Origin: Opitutus sp.
GTDB lineage: Bacteria; Verrucomicrobiota; Verrucomicrobiia; Opitutales; Opitutaceae
DNA length: 64,000 bases
Direction of reading: 5' to 3'
NCBI GenBank assembly: GCA_024707325.1
Contig: JANPZY010000004.1
Span: 310,001 to 374,000 of the forward strand
Below the pieces are notes generated by a model, which saw only the letters and a list, made by a program, of their open reading frames with translations, made no database searches and was not told the origin of the DNA. Of the stretch, positions 27,407 to 36,143 are shown piece after piece. The translations under genes were made by a program, and so were the position numbers. Each line of letters starts with the position of its first letter. Position 1 is the stretch's first letter.

Positions 27407-28459
27407 ATGTCCGCACCTCGCAGTTCGTCTGCCCCGGCGAAAGCGAAGCCCCGTCCTCGCTCGGGGAAAAAAAGTCCGCCGAACTCGAACCCGCTCGGTT
27501 TCGTCGAACCGATGAAGGCGCTCGGCGTGCAACAGATACCACCGGGAGATTGGCGTCTAGAAATCAAATTCGATGGTTACCGCGCGCTCGCGGTCGTCGA
27601 CGACGGAAAAGTGGAGCTGTGGTCGCGCAACGAAAACTCTCTCACCGAGGATTATCCCGAAGTCGCACAGGCGCTCGCCGGCCTGCCCTGCCGATCAGCA
27701 ACGCTCGACGGCGAAATCGTGGCGCTCGACGAAGAAGGTCGACCGAGTTTTCAGCGCCTCCAGCGCCGTTCGAACGAAGCCGATTCGGGGCCGCTGCTGT
27801 ATTATCTTTTCGATCTGCTCGAACTGAACGGCGAGCGCCTGATCGACGCGCCCATCGAGGAGCGCCAGAAAGTGCTGACCAAACTGCTCGCGAACCCCTC
27901 GGATCCGCTGCGGCAGTCCACCGTGTTCGATTCGACACCGGACGAGTTGCTCGCGCATGCGCGGAAGCTCGGCCTCGAAGGCATCGTCGCGAAAGCCGCC
28001 GGCTCGCATTACGAAATAGGCCGCCGCAGTGGCGCATGGCTCAAGTGCCGCCTTTCGCGCGATCAAGAGTTTGTCATCGGCGGCTTCAGTCCGCCCGGCG
28101 GTTCGCGCAAATACTTCGGCTCAATCCTCGTGGGATATTACGAGGGCAAGCGACTGATCTACGCGGGCAAAGTCGGCACAGGTTTCGATCACAAACTGCT
28201 TCGCTCGCTTCACGCCAAGTTCACGACGCTCGAGACCGCCGATTGCCCGTTCGACAACCTGCCTTTGGAACATCGCAGCCGCTGGGGCCAGGGCATGCCG
28301 CGCTCAGAGATGGCCCGGATGCATTGGGTGCGGCCGAAACTCGTCGCACAGATCAAATTTGCCGAATGGACGAGCGAAGGACTGTTACGCCAACCGGTGT
28401 TTCTCGGCGAGCGGACCGACAAACCGGCGAAGGAGGTCGTTCGCGAAACCACCTCGTGA
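27407..28459 (+). CDS. ATP-dependent DNA ligase, LigD-type ligase domain only
   Basis: 350 residues. A basic leader is followed by the nucleotidyltransferase domain: LEIKFDGYRALAVVDD (motif I, Lys adenylated), LDGEIVALDE (motif III-IV region), LEGIVAKAAG (motif IV) and WLKCRLSRDQ (motif V). The OB-fold domain carries VIGGFSPPGG and YAGKVGTGF. Neither the primase nor the phosphoesterase domain of full LigD is present here. With Ku it forms a minimal non-homologous end joining pair; end processing must come from elsewhere or be absent. Confidence 0.93.
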   Translation: MSAPRSSSAPAKAKPRPRSGKKSPPNSNPLGFVEPMKALGVQQIPPGDWRLEIKFDGYRALAVVDDGKVELWSRNENSLTEDYPEVAQALAGLPCRSATLDGEIVALDEEGRPSFQRLQRRSNEADSGPLLYYLFDLLELNGERLIDAPIEERQKVLTKLLANPSDPLRQSTVFDSTPDELLAHARKLGLEGIVAKAAGSHYEIGRRSGAWLKCRLSRDQEFVIGGFSPPGGSRKYFGSILVGYYEGKRLIYAGKVGTGFDHKLLRSLHAKFTTLETADCPFDNLPLEHRSRWGQGMPRSEMARMHWVRPKLVAQIKFAEWTSEGLLRQPVFLGERTDKPAKEVVRETTS

Positions 28460-28475
28460 GCCGCTGGCGCGGGCT

Positions 28476-28775
28476 TCACTTTCCGAGCGCGGATGTCGAC
28501 ACCGACACAAGCCGTTCCGCACGAGCCATTCCGCGCATCGCGCGAGCGCAGAACGTTCGGAAAAACTGCGCGAGCGGCATCGTGTCGGCGGCTTGCAGCC
28601 ATTGCGCCTCGAGTGTTTCGGCCCACGCCCGCGCGCGGTCTTCTGGTTTCACTTCCTCCGGCCGTCCCGCGTCGCGCGCAAACTCCCGCGCGCGCTCCTC
28701 GACTGCGCGAGGATCCGGCGATCCGCACAAACGGGCGGAGGCACCGGGCAAGGAATGATCATTGGGCAACAGCAT
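28476..28775 (-). CDS. Hypothetical protein
   Basis: About 99 residues from ATG 28775, starting MLLPNDHSLPGASARL, then a charged helix rich in Arg, Glu and Ala (VEERAREFARDAGRPEE) and WLQAADTMPLAQFFRTF. Codon use favours G/C at third positions in this frame, unlike the opposite strand. No family is recognised. The frame stays open a further 17 codons upstream. It converges on the ligase gene, 16 bp away. Confidence 0.4.
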   Translation of the reverse strand: MLLPNDHSLPGASARLCGSPDPRAVEERAREFARDAGRPEEVKPEDRARAWAETLEAQWLQAADTMPLAQFFRTFCARAMRGMARAERLVSVSTSALGK

Positions 28776-29194
28776 CGTGCGAGAGGGCTTCCAAGGAGAC
28801 CGTATCGACCGACATCTATCTATCATGGTCTACGGGACGCAGGTATCGGGGTTTTCCTGTGTCGCTGCATAGGGCCGTGGCGATACCGGTAAAGTGCGGT
28901 TGCAAACTATAGGATTTGAACGCTTTCTTCACCGGCAAACGCCCGCATTCCCTCCCCCCACCCGGCGCATGCTGTATTCAAAATTCTGTTACCTTCCGCC
29001 GCACCAAACGCATGACCCTCGGTCTGCACACTCTGCGGACGTGCTCGTGAACGGGGGAGTTGAGGAGTTTTCCGCCCAACAGTGGAAATCTTCCCATAGC
29101 TTGAGGGCCGACTCACCCGCTTCCACGGCGCGCGCCCGGCCCCATCCATCCCGCCACCGGCGGTCCCATCTCTATCTCTATTCCATTTGCGCCC
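28776..29194. other. Intergenic region upstream of the NarL-type regulator
   Basis: About 420 bp without a convincing gene. The stretch 28905-29010 is noticeably less GC-rich than the surroundings and is the best place for a promoter, but I cannot name -35 and -10 boxes with confidence. No repeat of the families described elsewhere is present. Confidence 0.4.
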
Positions 29195-29896
29195 GTGACA
29201 ACTGACATGAAATCCGCGCCTCCGAAGAACAAGAACCTCAATTCCAAATTCCGCGTTCTGCTGGTCGATGACCATCCGGTGACGCGCCAAGGAATCGCGG
29301 CGCTCATCAATCAGGAGCGAAATTTGATCGTTTGCGGCGAAGCCGACAGCGCGCCGAAAGCGCTCGACCTCATCAGCAAGCTCACACCCGATCTCGCCGT
29401 CATCGACATTTCGTTGAAGACCATGAGCGGCATCGAGCTCATGAAGAACATCAAGGCGATCATGCCCGATCTGCCGGTGCTCGTCATGTCGATGCACGAC
29501 GAAAGCCTCTACGCCGAACGCGCACTCCGCGCCGGCGCGCGCGGCTACGTGATGAAGAACGAGGCCGCCGAAAAGATCCAGTCGGCGATCCACCGCGTGC
29601 TCGCGGGCGAACTCTATCTCAGCGACAAGATGAAGGAGAAGATGCTGCACCGTTTGGTCGGCAGCAAAAAGGACGACGAAACCGTCCTCTCCGTCGATCG
29701 GCTGAGCGATCGCGAAATGGAGGTTTTCCAACTTATCGGCAACGGCTTCAGCACGCGTCAGATCGCAGCGAAGCTCAACCTGAGCGTCAAAACGATCGAT
29801 TCCTATCGCGAGCACCTGAAGCTCAAGCTCCCGCTCGAAAACGGCGCCGATCTCGTGCGCTACGCGATTCAGTGGGTGAAGAGCGAAAACGTCTGA
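29195..29896 (+). CDS. NarL/FixJ-family response regulator
   Basis: 233 residues from GTG 29195, or 229 from ATG 29207. The receiver domain has LLVDDHPVTRQG (acidic pair), LAVIDISLKTMSGIEL (phospho-acceptor Asp in VIDIS), VMSMHDE and GYVMKNEA (Thr/Ser replaced by Met, Lys kept). The LuxR-type HTH is LSDREMEVFQLIGNGFSTRQ, IAAKLNLSVKTIDSYREHLK. No kinase is adjacent, so it is an orphan. A hairpin follows. Confidence 0.92.
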   Translation: MTTDMKSAPPKNKNLNSKFRVLLVDDHPVTRQGIAALINQERNLIVCGEADSAPKALDLISKLTPDLAVIDISLKTMSGIELMKNIKAIMPDLPVLVMSMHDESLYAERALRAGARGYVMKNEAAEKIQSAIHRVLAGELYLSDKMKEKMLHRLVGSKKDDETVLSVDRLSDREMEVFQLIGNGFSTRQIAAKLNLSVKTIDSYREHLKLKLPLENGADLVRYAIQWVKSENV

Positions 29897-29930
29897 CGCG
29901 TTTCGCTCTCGCCCCATCTGAGAGAACACA

Positions 29931-29956
29931 AACAAGGGCGCCGAAGCGCCCTCGTT
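29931..29956. terminator. Terminator-like hairpin after the response regulator
   Basis: AGGGCGC (29935-29941) pairs with GCGCCCT (29946-29952) around CGAA; the outer AAC/GTT bases extend the stem with one mismatch. The T run is weak. It sits between convergent genes. Confidence 0.6.
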
Positions 29957-29977
29957 CAACGCGCCTGAGCCCCTCGC

Positions 29978-30433
29978 TCAGGACAGAGGAGGACTCTCGA
30001 GCGGATCCACGCGCTCGGCCGTGCCGGACGCGGAGATCTCGCCGAGCAAGTAGTTGCACTGCTCCTGACAGCGATGACAGGTCTCGGCGCAGATCCGGCA
30101 GTGGTCGTGCATGCCCGCATGACTCTCGCACTCGTCCGCGCACGCCTGGCAGGCAACCACGCACGCATGAAGTTGCGCATGGACAACCGGGCCCGGCATT
30201 TCGGTCTGGCGGACCAGCAGGCGGGCCGTAGCTCCACAGACTTCCGCACAGTCGAGATTGAGGCTGATACACGTCCGGAGTTTGGCGACCTGCTCCTCCG
30301 CCAGACACGCGTCGGCGCAGGCCGAGCAGACTTCCGCGCAGGAGGTCAGCGCGTCCAATGTTTCGGCGAAATCGCGCAGGTGATGTTCGTCTATGCGCGG
30401 ATGACGGCGCAGCATCGTTTCAATGGTTCCCAT
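29978..30433 (-). CDS. Cys-rich four-helix-bundle copper-storage-like protein
   Basis: 151 residues from ATG 30433, which has AAAGGA upstream. It carries Cys motifs on successive helices: CAEVCSACADACLAEE, CAEVCGATAR, CVVACQACADECESH and CRICAETCHRCQEQC, about 16 cysteines, plus HxxxxH positions. This is the pattern of four-helix DUF326/Csp proteins that store Cu(I) inside the bundle. No twin-arginine or Sec signal is visible, so it is likely cytosolic, like Csp3. It has no metal efflux gene beside it. Confidence 0.85.
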   Translation of the reverse strand: MGTIETMLRRHPRIDEHHLRDFAETLDALTSCAEVCSACADACLAEEQVAKLRTCISLNLDCAEVCGATARLLVRQTEMPGPVVHAQLHACVVACQACADECESHAGMHDHCRICAETCHRCQEQCNYLLGEISASGTAERVDPLESPPLS

Positions 30434-30586
30434 GGAAATGTCCTTTGGTTGAGCCACGCGATTCATTCGCACGGCTCCGGACAATATCCGCCGAGCAGGC
30501 TCGCCGCCATGGGGCGCGCTCCGATCAGGCGCATCGTGCGGCGTTCGAGCCCCAGCGGGAAGTCTCCCGCCCCGGGGCGTCTGCGC

Positions 30587-31877
30587 CTACTTCGCGGGCC
30601 CCCAGTGCTTCGTAAACGGATAGTAGACGAAAATCGGACGGCCCACGACACTGCGGTCCGGGACAGTGCCCCAGTAGCGGCTGTCCTTGCTGTTTGACGA
30701 GTTGTCGCCCATCGCGAAATAGGCCCCCTCGCCGACCTTGTATTCGTTTCCTGGAGACAAAAGCCCGATGGGCTCGTAGCCCGTGTAACGCCCGAGTTTC
30801 CGGCCGTTGGCCTCGAACGCCGGCGAACCTTCGATCGGCTGACCGTTACGGAGCAGATAACCGCGATCGACGCGCAGCGTGTCGCCCGGCACGCCAACCA
30901 GGCGCTTGATGTAGTATTGATCGCCCTCCTGCGCGGCGAGGTCCGGAATCTCTCCGGTGCGAAACACGAAACCGCTGCCGACCTTGGGGCGCACGAAATG
31001 GTAGCTCATGCGATCGACGAAGAGTTGATCGCCCGTGAGCTCATCGAACGCCAGCACGCGCTCGCCCTTTTTCACGATGCGCCCGGTGCGGATACAGCGC
31101 ACGCGCTCGCCGCCCAAGTTTACGGTGACGAATTGATTTTTTTTCCAACGCTTCGCGGATCGCCGCCGAGAATCGCTGCTGCGAATAGGCTCCACGAGCG
31201 CCGAAAAACGCCTCGTAGATCGTCCAGTCGAAATCGAAGTCGAGCGGCAGCTTGACCGAAACCGGCGAGTTGCCGACGAGCAGCGTGTATTCGCGCACCG
31301 TCGCCGGCAGCACCAGCCAAGAGCGTCCCTTGGCGAGACGCGAATGCACAAAGCCGCGGCTCTGTGCACCGCCGATCGGGATCAGGATTTCGCCGTCTTC
31401 CGGTGCATCGAGCCGATGCGGCCACGCGCCAAAGGCGACCAGACGCCCGGCCTTGGCCACAAGTCCGGGCTCGTCCTTGGCGTCGTGATACACCTCCGAC
31501 GTCATGCCGTTGTAGGTCGGCCACATCGAGTTGGTGGGGATCTTGAACGGCTGCACGAAGAACGTGCGGATGCCCAAAATCACGATCGCGGCGACGAGGA
31601 AGAATTCGATGTTCTCGGCAAGCGAGCTGCGCGGATACATCGCTCCGCCCGTCTGCCGGAGCACCGGTTCGAGCGCCTCGATGGAGAGCTTCAGCTTCGC
31701 GGCGTCGGCTTTCGCCTTGTAGGCATGGCGGAGTTCGTCGGTGCGAGCACGCAGCTCGTCCACCTGCTTCGACGGGAGAACATCACGGCGGAAATGCCAG
31801 ATCTTGTCCGCGAGCTCGAGCCAGTTGGCCGCGTTCTCGCGCATCTTTTTCTCCTGCGAAGCAAAGAAGCCGAACAT
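30587..31877 (-). CDS. lepB: Signal peptidase I (frameshifted)
   Basis: The 5' part (ATG 31877) has an N-terminal TM helix ENIEFFLVAAIVILGIRTFF and IPTNSMWPTY with the catalytic Ser. The 3' part has DQYYIKRLVGVPGDTLRVDR with the catalytic Lys and the box E motif MGDNSSNSKDSRYWG. The frames break in a run of eight A (minus strand; 31137-31144). Reading seven joins them as ALEKNQFVTVNLG and gives about 429 residues. That is longer than most type I enzymes because about 175 residues separate the Ser and Lys boxes, a feature shared with chlamydial enzymes. The gene is 1 bp downstream of lepA. Confidence 0.93.
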
Positions 31878-31878
31878 A

Positions 31879-33676
31879 TCAGTTGGTTTTCAGCACCTTG
31901 ATGAAGGCATCCGATGGGATCGAAACGCGACCAAACTGTTTCATCTTCTTTTTGCCCTCCTTCTGCTTGTCGAGGAGCTTGCGCTTGCGGCTGATGTCGC
32001 CGCCGTAGCACTTCGCGGTCACGTCTTTCCGCATTTCCTTCACGTTGTCGCGGGCGATGATCTTGCCGCCGATCGCGGCCTGGATCGCGACTTTGAACAT
32101 CTGCGGCGGGATGATATCGGCGAGCTTCTCGCAAAGTTCGCGGCCCTTCCCCTCCGCCTTGTCGCGGTGCACGATGCTGGCAAACGCGTCGACGGGGTCG
32201 CCGTTCACGAGGATCTCCATCTTCACGAGGTCCGCGGCGCGATACTCGCCGAGCTCGTAATCCATCGAACCGTAGCCGTGCGTGATGCTCTTCAGGCGGT
32301 CGTTGAAATCGACGAGGATTTCGTTGAGCGGAAGCGTGCACGTGAGCATCACGCGGTTCATGTCGAGCGTATCGGTGTGGTCGACCACGCCGCGCTTTTC
32401 CATGATCAGCGAAAGGATGTCGCCCATCGCATCGTTCGGGATGTGGATCGACGCCTTGATCGTGGGTTCCTGGATTTCGACGATCTCGCCCGGATCCGGC
32501 AGGTTGACGGGATTATCCACCTCGATCTTCACGTCGCCGTGTTTGATCACGTGGTAAACGACGCTCGGATACGTGGAGATGATGTCGACGTCGTGCTCGC
32601 GGCGCACGCGCTCCTGGATGATCTCCATGTGGAGCAGGCCGAGGAAGCCACAGCGGAAACCGAAACCGAGCGCGACCGAACTTTCCGACGAGTAAACAAA
32701 CGCCGCGTCGTTCAAGCGCAGACGGCCGAGGGCCGCCTTCAGTTTTTCGTAGTCCGACGTTTCGACCGGATAGAGGCCGCAAAACACCATCGGCCGCACT
32801 TCCTTGTAACCAGGTAGCATGTCGGAGGCCGGCTTCGACGAAATCGTAATCGTGTCACCGGTCTTGATGTCAGCCGTGTCCTTCACCGTCGAAACGATGT
32901 AGCCGACATCGCCGGTGCCCAGCGTCGCGACTTTTTTCCATTTTCGGCATGAAGACGCCGACCTCTTTGACTTCGGACTTCACGCCGTTGCTCATCAGGA
33001 GCATGTGCTCACCGGCTTTGATCGAGCCGGAGAACACGCGCACGTAAGCGATGACGCCGCGATATGAATCGTAGAGCGAATCGAACACCAGCGCGCGGGT
33101 CTGCGGATACTCCGCCCAGCGCGGCGGCGGCACGCGGTCGACCACCGCTTCGAGAATGTCTTCGATGCCGATGCCGGACTTGCCGCTCGCGAGAATCGCT
33201 TCCTCGGCGGGGATCGTGAGGATGTCCTCGAGCTGCTGGAGGCACAGCTCGAGATTCGCGCTCGGCAGGTCGATCTTGTTGATCACCGGAATGACCTTCA
33301 GCTGCTGGCTGAACGCCAGGTGCGCATTGGCCACCGTCTGCGCTTCCACGCCTTGCGCGGCGTCGATCAGGAGCACCGCACCTTCGCACGCCGCGAGACT
33401 GCGCGAGACTTCGTAGGAGAAGTCCACGTGGCCGGGCGTATCCATCAGGTTCAGCTTGTAGGTCTGCCCGTTCTTCGCCCGATAACGCATCGTGACCGGG
33501 TGCGACTTGATGGTGATGCCGCGCTCCTTCTCCAGGTCCATCGCGTCGAGATGCTGGTCCGTGAGGACGCGCTGCTCGACCGTGTTGGTGAACTCGAGCA
33601 AGCGATCCGACAGCGTCGTCTTCCCGTGGTCGACGTGCGCGATGATGCAGAAATTTCGTGTGTGTGTGGAATCCAT
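31879..33676 (-). CDS. lepA: Elongation factor 4 (LepA) (frameshifted)
   Basis: LepA is a ribosomal GTPase. The G domain shows [18 protein letters not shown] (P-loop), ERGITIKSH (switch I), [12 protein letters not shown] (DxxG) and INKIDLPSA (NKxD). The C-terminal half has [18 protein letters not shown] and the LepA-specific end [20 protein letters not shown]. The two halves are in different frames, broken in a run of six T (32932-32937); five restores [17 protein letters not shown]. The corrected length is 598 residues, standard for LepA. ATG 33676 is used; a TTG lies one codon upstream. The gene follows fabD by 4 bp. Confidence 0.95.
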
Positions 33677-33680
33677 CAAA

Positions 33681-34592
33681 TCAAGCGATCACCTCGGAAA
33701 ACTCCGAGAAACTCTTCACCGGCCATGATTTCTCCGTGCGGCGCGCGAGACCCGCGAGCACGCCGCCCGGCCCGAGCTCCCAGAACTCGGTCGCGCCGGC
33801 CGCCGCCACGCTGCGCATGCAGTCTTCCCACAACACCGACGACACGACCTGCTTCACCAGCGCGGCCTTGATCGCCGCCGGCTCGCTGATCACCTGCCCC
33901 GTGGTGTTCGTCAGCACCGTGAACTTCGGCGCCGCGAACGGGATGTTTTCCAAAAACGCTGCAAACTCCGCACGCGCCGGTTCCATCAAGCGCGAGTGAT
34001 ACGCGCCCGCGACGACGAGCGGGATCACCTTCTTCATGCCGCGCGCTTTTCCGCCCGCGACCGCCGCGTCGATCTTGGACTTCTCGCCCGAGATCACGAT
34101 CTGGCCCGGCGCGTTGAAATTCGCCGCCTCGACATCGAACTCGCGGCACAGCTCCGCGACCTTCTCGCGGTCCTCGCCCACGATCGCGGCCATGCCGCCC
34201 GTGGTCGTTTCACACGCGAACTGCATCAGCCGACCGCGCTCCGCGACGACGCGAAGACCGGTGGCAAAATCAAACACACCCGCGGCCGTGTAGGCCGTCA
34301 CTTCGCCGAGGCTCAGGCCGAGCGCGAACTTCGGCTCGCCCGCCGGCACCTTTCCGGCCTCCTGCAACGCCGCGAGCAGCGCCATGCCGTGCACGAACAG
34401 CGCCGGCTGGCAGACCTTCGTCTGCGTCAATTCCGCTTCGGGCCCCTCGAACGAGATCTTCGTCAGGTCCCAACCGAGCACGGTATTGGCCTGATCATAC
34501 AGCGCACGCGCCGCAGCCGATTGCTCGTAGAGCGATTTGCCCATGCCCACTTTTTGGGCGCCCTGTCCTGCGAAAAGAAGTGCCAGTGCCAT
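33681..34592 (-). CDS. fabD: Malonyl-CoA-[acyl-carrier-protein] transacylase
   Basis: 303 residues. [20 protein letters not shown] has the family GQGAQ, and [20 protein letters not shown] carries the nucleophile Ser in [18 protein letters not shown] supplies the active-site His, and [13 protein letters not shown] and [15 protein letters not shown] complete the domain. FabD charges ACP with malonate in fatty acid synthesis. ATG 34592 is chosen because the family starts exactly there; no ribosome site is clear. The gene heads a run with lepA and lepB, without other fab genes here. Confidence 0.96.
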   Translation of the reverse strand: MALALLFAGQGAQKVGMGKSLYEQSAAARALYDQANTVLGWDLTKISFEGPEAELTQTKVCQPALFVHGMALLAALQEAGKVPAGEPKFALGLSLGEVTAYTAAGVFDFATGLRVVAERGRLMQFACETTTGGMAAIVGEDREKVAELCREFDVEAANFNAPGQIVISGEKSKIDAAVAGGKARGMKKVIPLVVAGAYHSRLMEPARAEFAAFLENIPFAAPKFTVLTNTTGQVISEPAAIKAALVKQVVSSVLWEDCMRSVAAAGATEFWELGPGGVLAGLARRTEKSWPVKSFSEFSEVIA

Positions 34593-34640
34593 GGTGGAAA
34601 CGGAACAGACAATCGCCCGCCTTGGCGAAATCCAAGCCCG

Positions 34641-34670
34641 AAAAAAATAACCCGGCTGAGCCGCCGGGTT
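34641..34670 (-). terminator. Rho-independent terminator on the minus strand (pilT side)
   Basis: AACCCGG (34664-34670 complement) and CCGGGTT arms enclose eight bases, and the minus strand continues with T7 (34641-34647). It would stop transcripts coming from pilT, leaving array C and inverted-repeat copy 3 inside the pilT 3' untranslated region. Confidence 0.8.
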
Positions 34671-34729
34671 CCAGACGCCCCGCGCCGTCATGAGCGCCAT
34701 CTTCCCGAGGCGAACACCCCGGTCTGCCT

Positions 34730-34779
34730 GTCATTCTGAGCAAAACGAAGAATCCACTTGGAGCTTCGCTCAGCAGGAC
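34730..34779. repeat. 94-bp inverted-repeat element, shortened copy 3
   Basis: The left arm is nearly complete at 34730-34756 (starts GTCATTCTGAGC, then CGAAGAATCCA), with two substitutions. The right arm is reduced to GAGCTTCGCTCAGCAGGAC (34761-34779) and the loop is only a few bases, so the element has lost about 45 bp. It lies 44 bp from array C. Confidence 0.65.
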
Positions 34780-34822
34780 AAACAGGAGGCCTTTTTCTCG
34801 CGCTTCATTCCTGAGCGAGTCG

Positions 34823-34970
34823 CGACCGTGTCCGCACCTTGTCTCGACCTTGGACGCACTTTGTCCCGACCCGGTCCGGACCTTGGCTCGACCCGGTGCG
34901 GACCTTGGCTCGACCCGGTGCGGACACAGGCTCGACCCGGTCCGCACTCGGTCCCGACTCGGGACGCGGT
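34823..34970 (+). repeat. 22-bp tandem array C (7 units), abutting the pilT stop
   Basis: Units start at 34823, 34845, 34867, 34889, 34911, 34933 and 34955. This is the best conserved array: units 3 and 4 differ from one another at a single base. The last unit runs into the pilT stop codon (34970-34972). Core octamers are GTCCGCAC, GGACGCAC, GTCCGGAC, GTGCGGAC, GTGCGGAC and GTCCGCAC. The array is antisense to pilT. Confidence 0.92.
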
Positions 34971-36073
34971 CAGGATTTGATGAAGATGCCCTTCAGGTTC
35001 ATATCGAGCGCCTGAGGGTTCGGGGAGAAACGGAGACCGTCGGCCTTGCTGATCTTTCCGGCCTTGATGAGGCGGTAGAGATCCTTGTTGAACGAGAAGC
35101 TGTTTGAGTCGCCGCTGCCGTCGAGGATGCCTTGGATCTTCTCGAACTGGCCTTCGAGGATGAGGTTTTTCACCACGGCGTCGGCGGTGAGGATTTCGTT
35201 GCACGGCACGCGGCCGCCGCCTTCGAGCGCAGGGATGAGCTTCTGGCAGACAAATCCGCGGAGCGACCCGGCGATTGCGCGGCGGGCCTGCAATTGCTCC
35301 TCTGGCGGGAAAAACTCGAAGAGGCGCGTGAGCGATTGCGCGACGGTCGCCGCGTGCATCGTCGAGAAAACCAAGTGTCCCGTTTCGGCCGCCGAGATCG
35401 CGGTCTCGAAAGTTTCGCGATCGCGCATTTCGCCGATGAGGATGATATCGGGGTTCTGGCGCAGGACGGCTTTGATCGCCAAGTCGAAGCTCGGCACATC
35501 GAGTCCGATCTCGCGTTGCTGGAAGAGCGATTTCTCGTCCTGAAAGGTGTATTCGATCGGGTCCTCGATGGTAACGATGTGCTTGTCGAGGTTGTGATTC
35601 ACCCAGTTCAGCATGGCCGCCATCGTCGAACTCTTGCCGGAGCCGGTGGCGCCGCAGACGAGCAGGATGCCGTCCTTGGCCTGCGAAAGTTTGATCAACG
35701 CGTCGGACGTTTGCCCGAGTCCGAGCTGTTCGAAGGTCGGCACGATGCTCTTGATGTGACGGAGCACGATGCTGACGAGGCCGCGCTGGTGAAACGCGTT
35801 GACGCGGAAACGGCCAATGCCGTCGGCCGCGTAGGCGAAGTCGACCTGGCCCTCTTCATCCCAGCGCTGCGCGAAAACCTTCGGCACGTGCTCTTCGACG
35901 AAAGCCTGCGCTTCGGGCGAAGTGATCGGGTCCATTTCCACCGGCTTTAATTTTCCGGCGAGGCGGACGTATCCAGGTTTGTTGGACTTGATGATCACGT
36001 CGCTCACTCCGCTATCTACCGCCAGCTTGAGCAGATCATTGATAATTTCGGTGTGAGGTGTGAGGGCTGGCAT
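34970..36073 (-). CDS. pilT: Type IV pilus retraction ATPase (PilT/PilU family)
   Basis: 367 residues from ATG 36073 (a TTG lies two codons upstream). The N-terminal PAS-like domain is followed by the secretion-ATPase core: LLVCGATGSGKSSTMAAMLN (Walker A), HIVTIEDPIEY (Asp box), LRQNPDIILIGEMRDRETFE (Walker B) and AETGHLVFSTMHA (His box). PilT-specific residues include GLRGFV-like SLRGFVCQKLIPA. No other pilus genes are near, so PilT and PilU cannot be told apart by context. Array C touches its stop codon. Confidence 0.9.
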   Translation of the reverse strand: MPALTPHTEIINDLLKLAVDSGVSDVIIKSNKPGYVRLAGKLKPVEMDPITSPEAQAFVEEHVPKVFAQRWDEEGQVDFAYAADGIGRFRVNAFHQRGLVSIVLRHIKSIVPTFEQLGLGQTSDALIKLSQAKDGILLVCGATGSGKSSTMAAMLNWVNHNLDKHIVTIEDPIEYTFQDEKSLFQQREIGLDVPSFDLAIKAVLRQNPDIILIGEMRDRETFETAISAAETGHLVFSTMHAATVAQSLTRLFEFFPPEEQLQARRAIAGSLRGFVCQKLIPALEGGGRVPCNEILTADAVVKNLILEGQFEKIQGILDGSGDSNSFSFNKDLYRLIKAGKISKADGLRFSPNPQALDMNLKGIFIKS

Positions 36074-36143
36074 GGGCAAAAAAGCGTTGCGGATTCCCTA
36101 ATTCGCCCTGCTTTGTCCTAGCAAGGCTACTTTGCCCGCATAC

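Noticed and set aside
31879..33676. lepA as a pseudogene
   Set aside because: One run-length correction restores a full-length, fully conserved protein, and nearby genes show the same type of break.
34823..34970. 22-bp arrays as CRISPR
   Set aside because: Units are directly adjacent with no unique spacers, are degenerate, and no cas genes are near.
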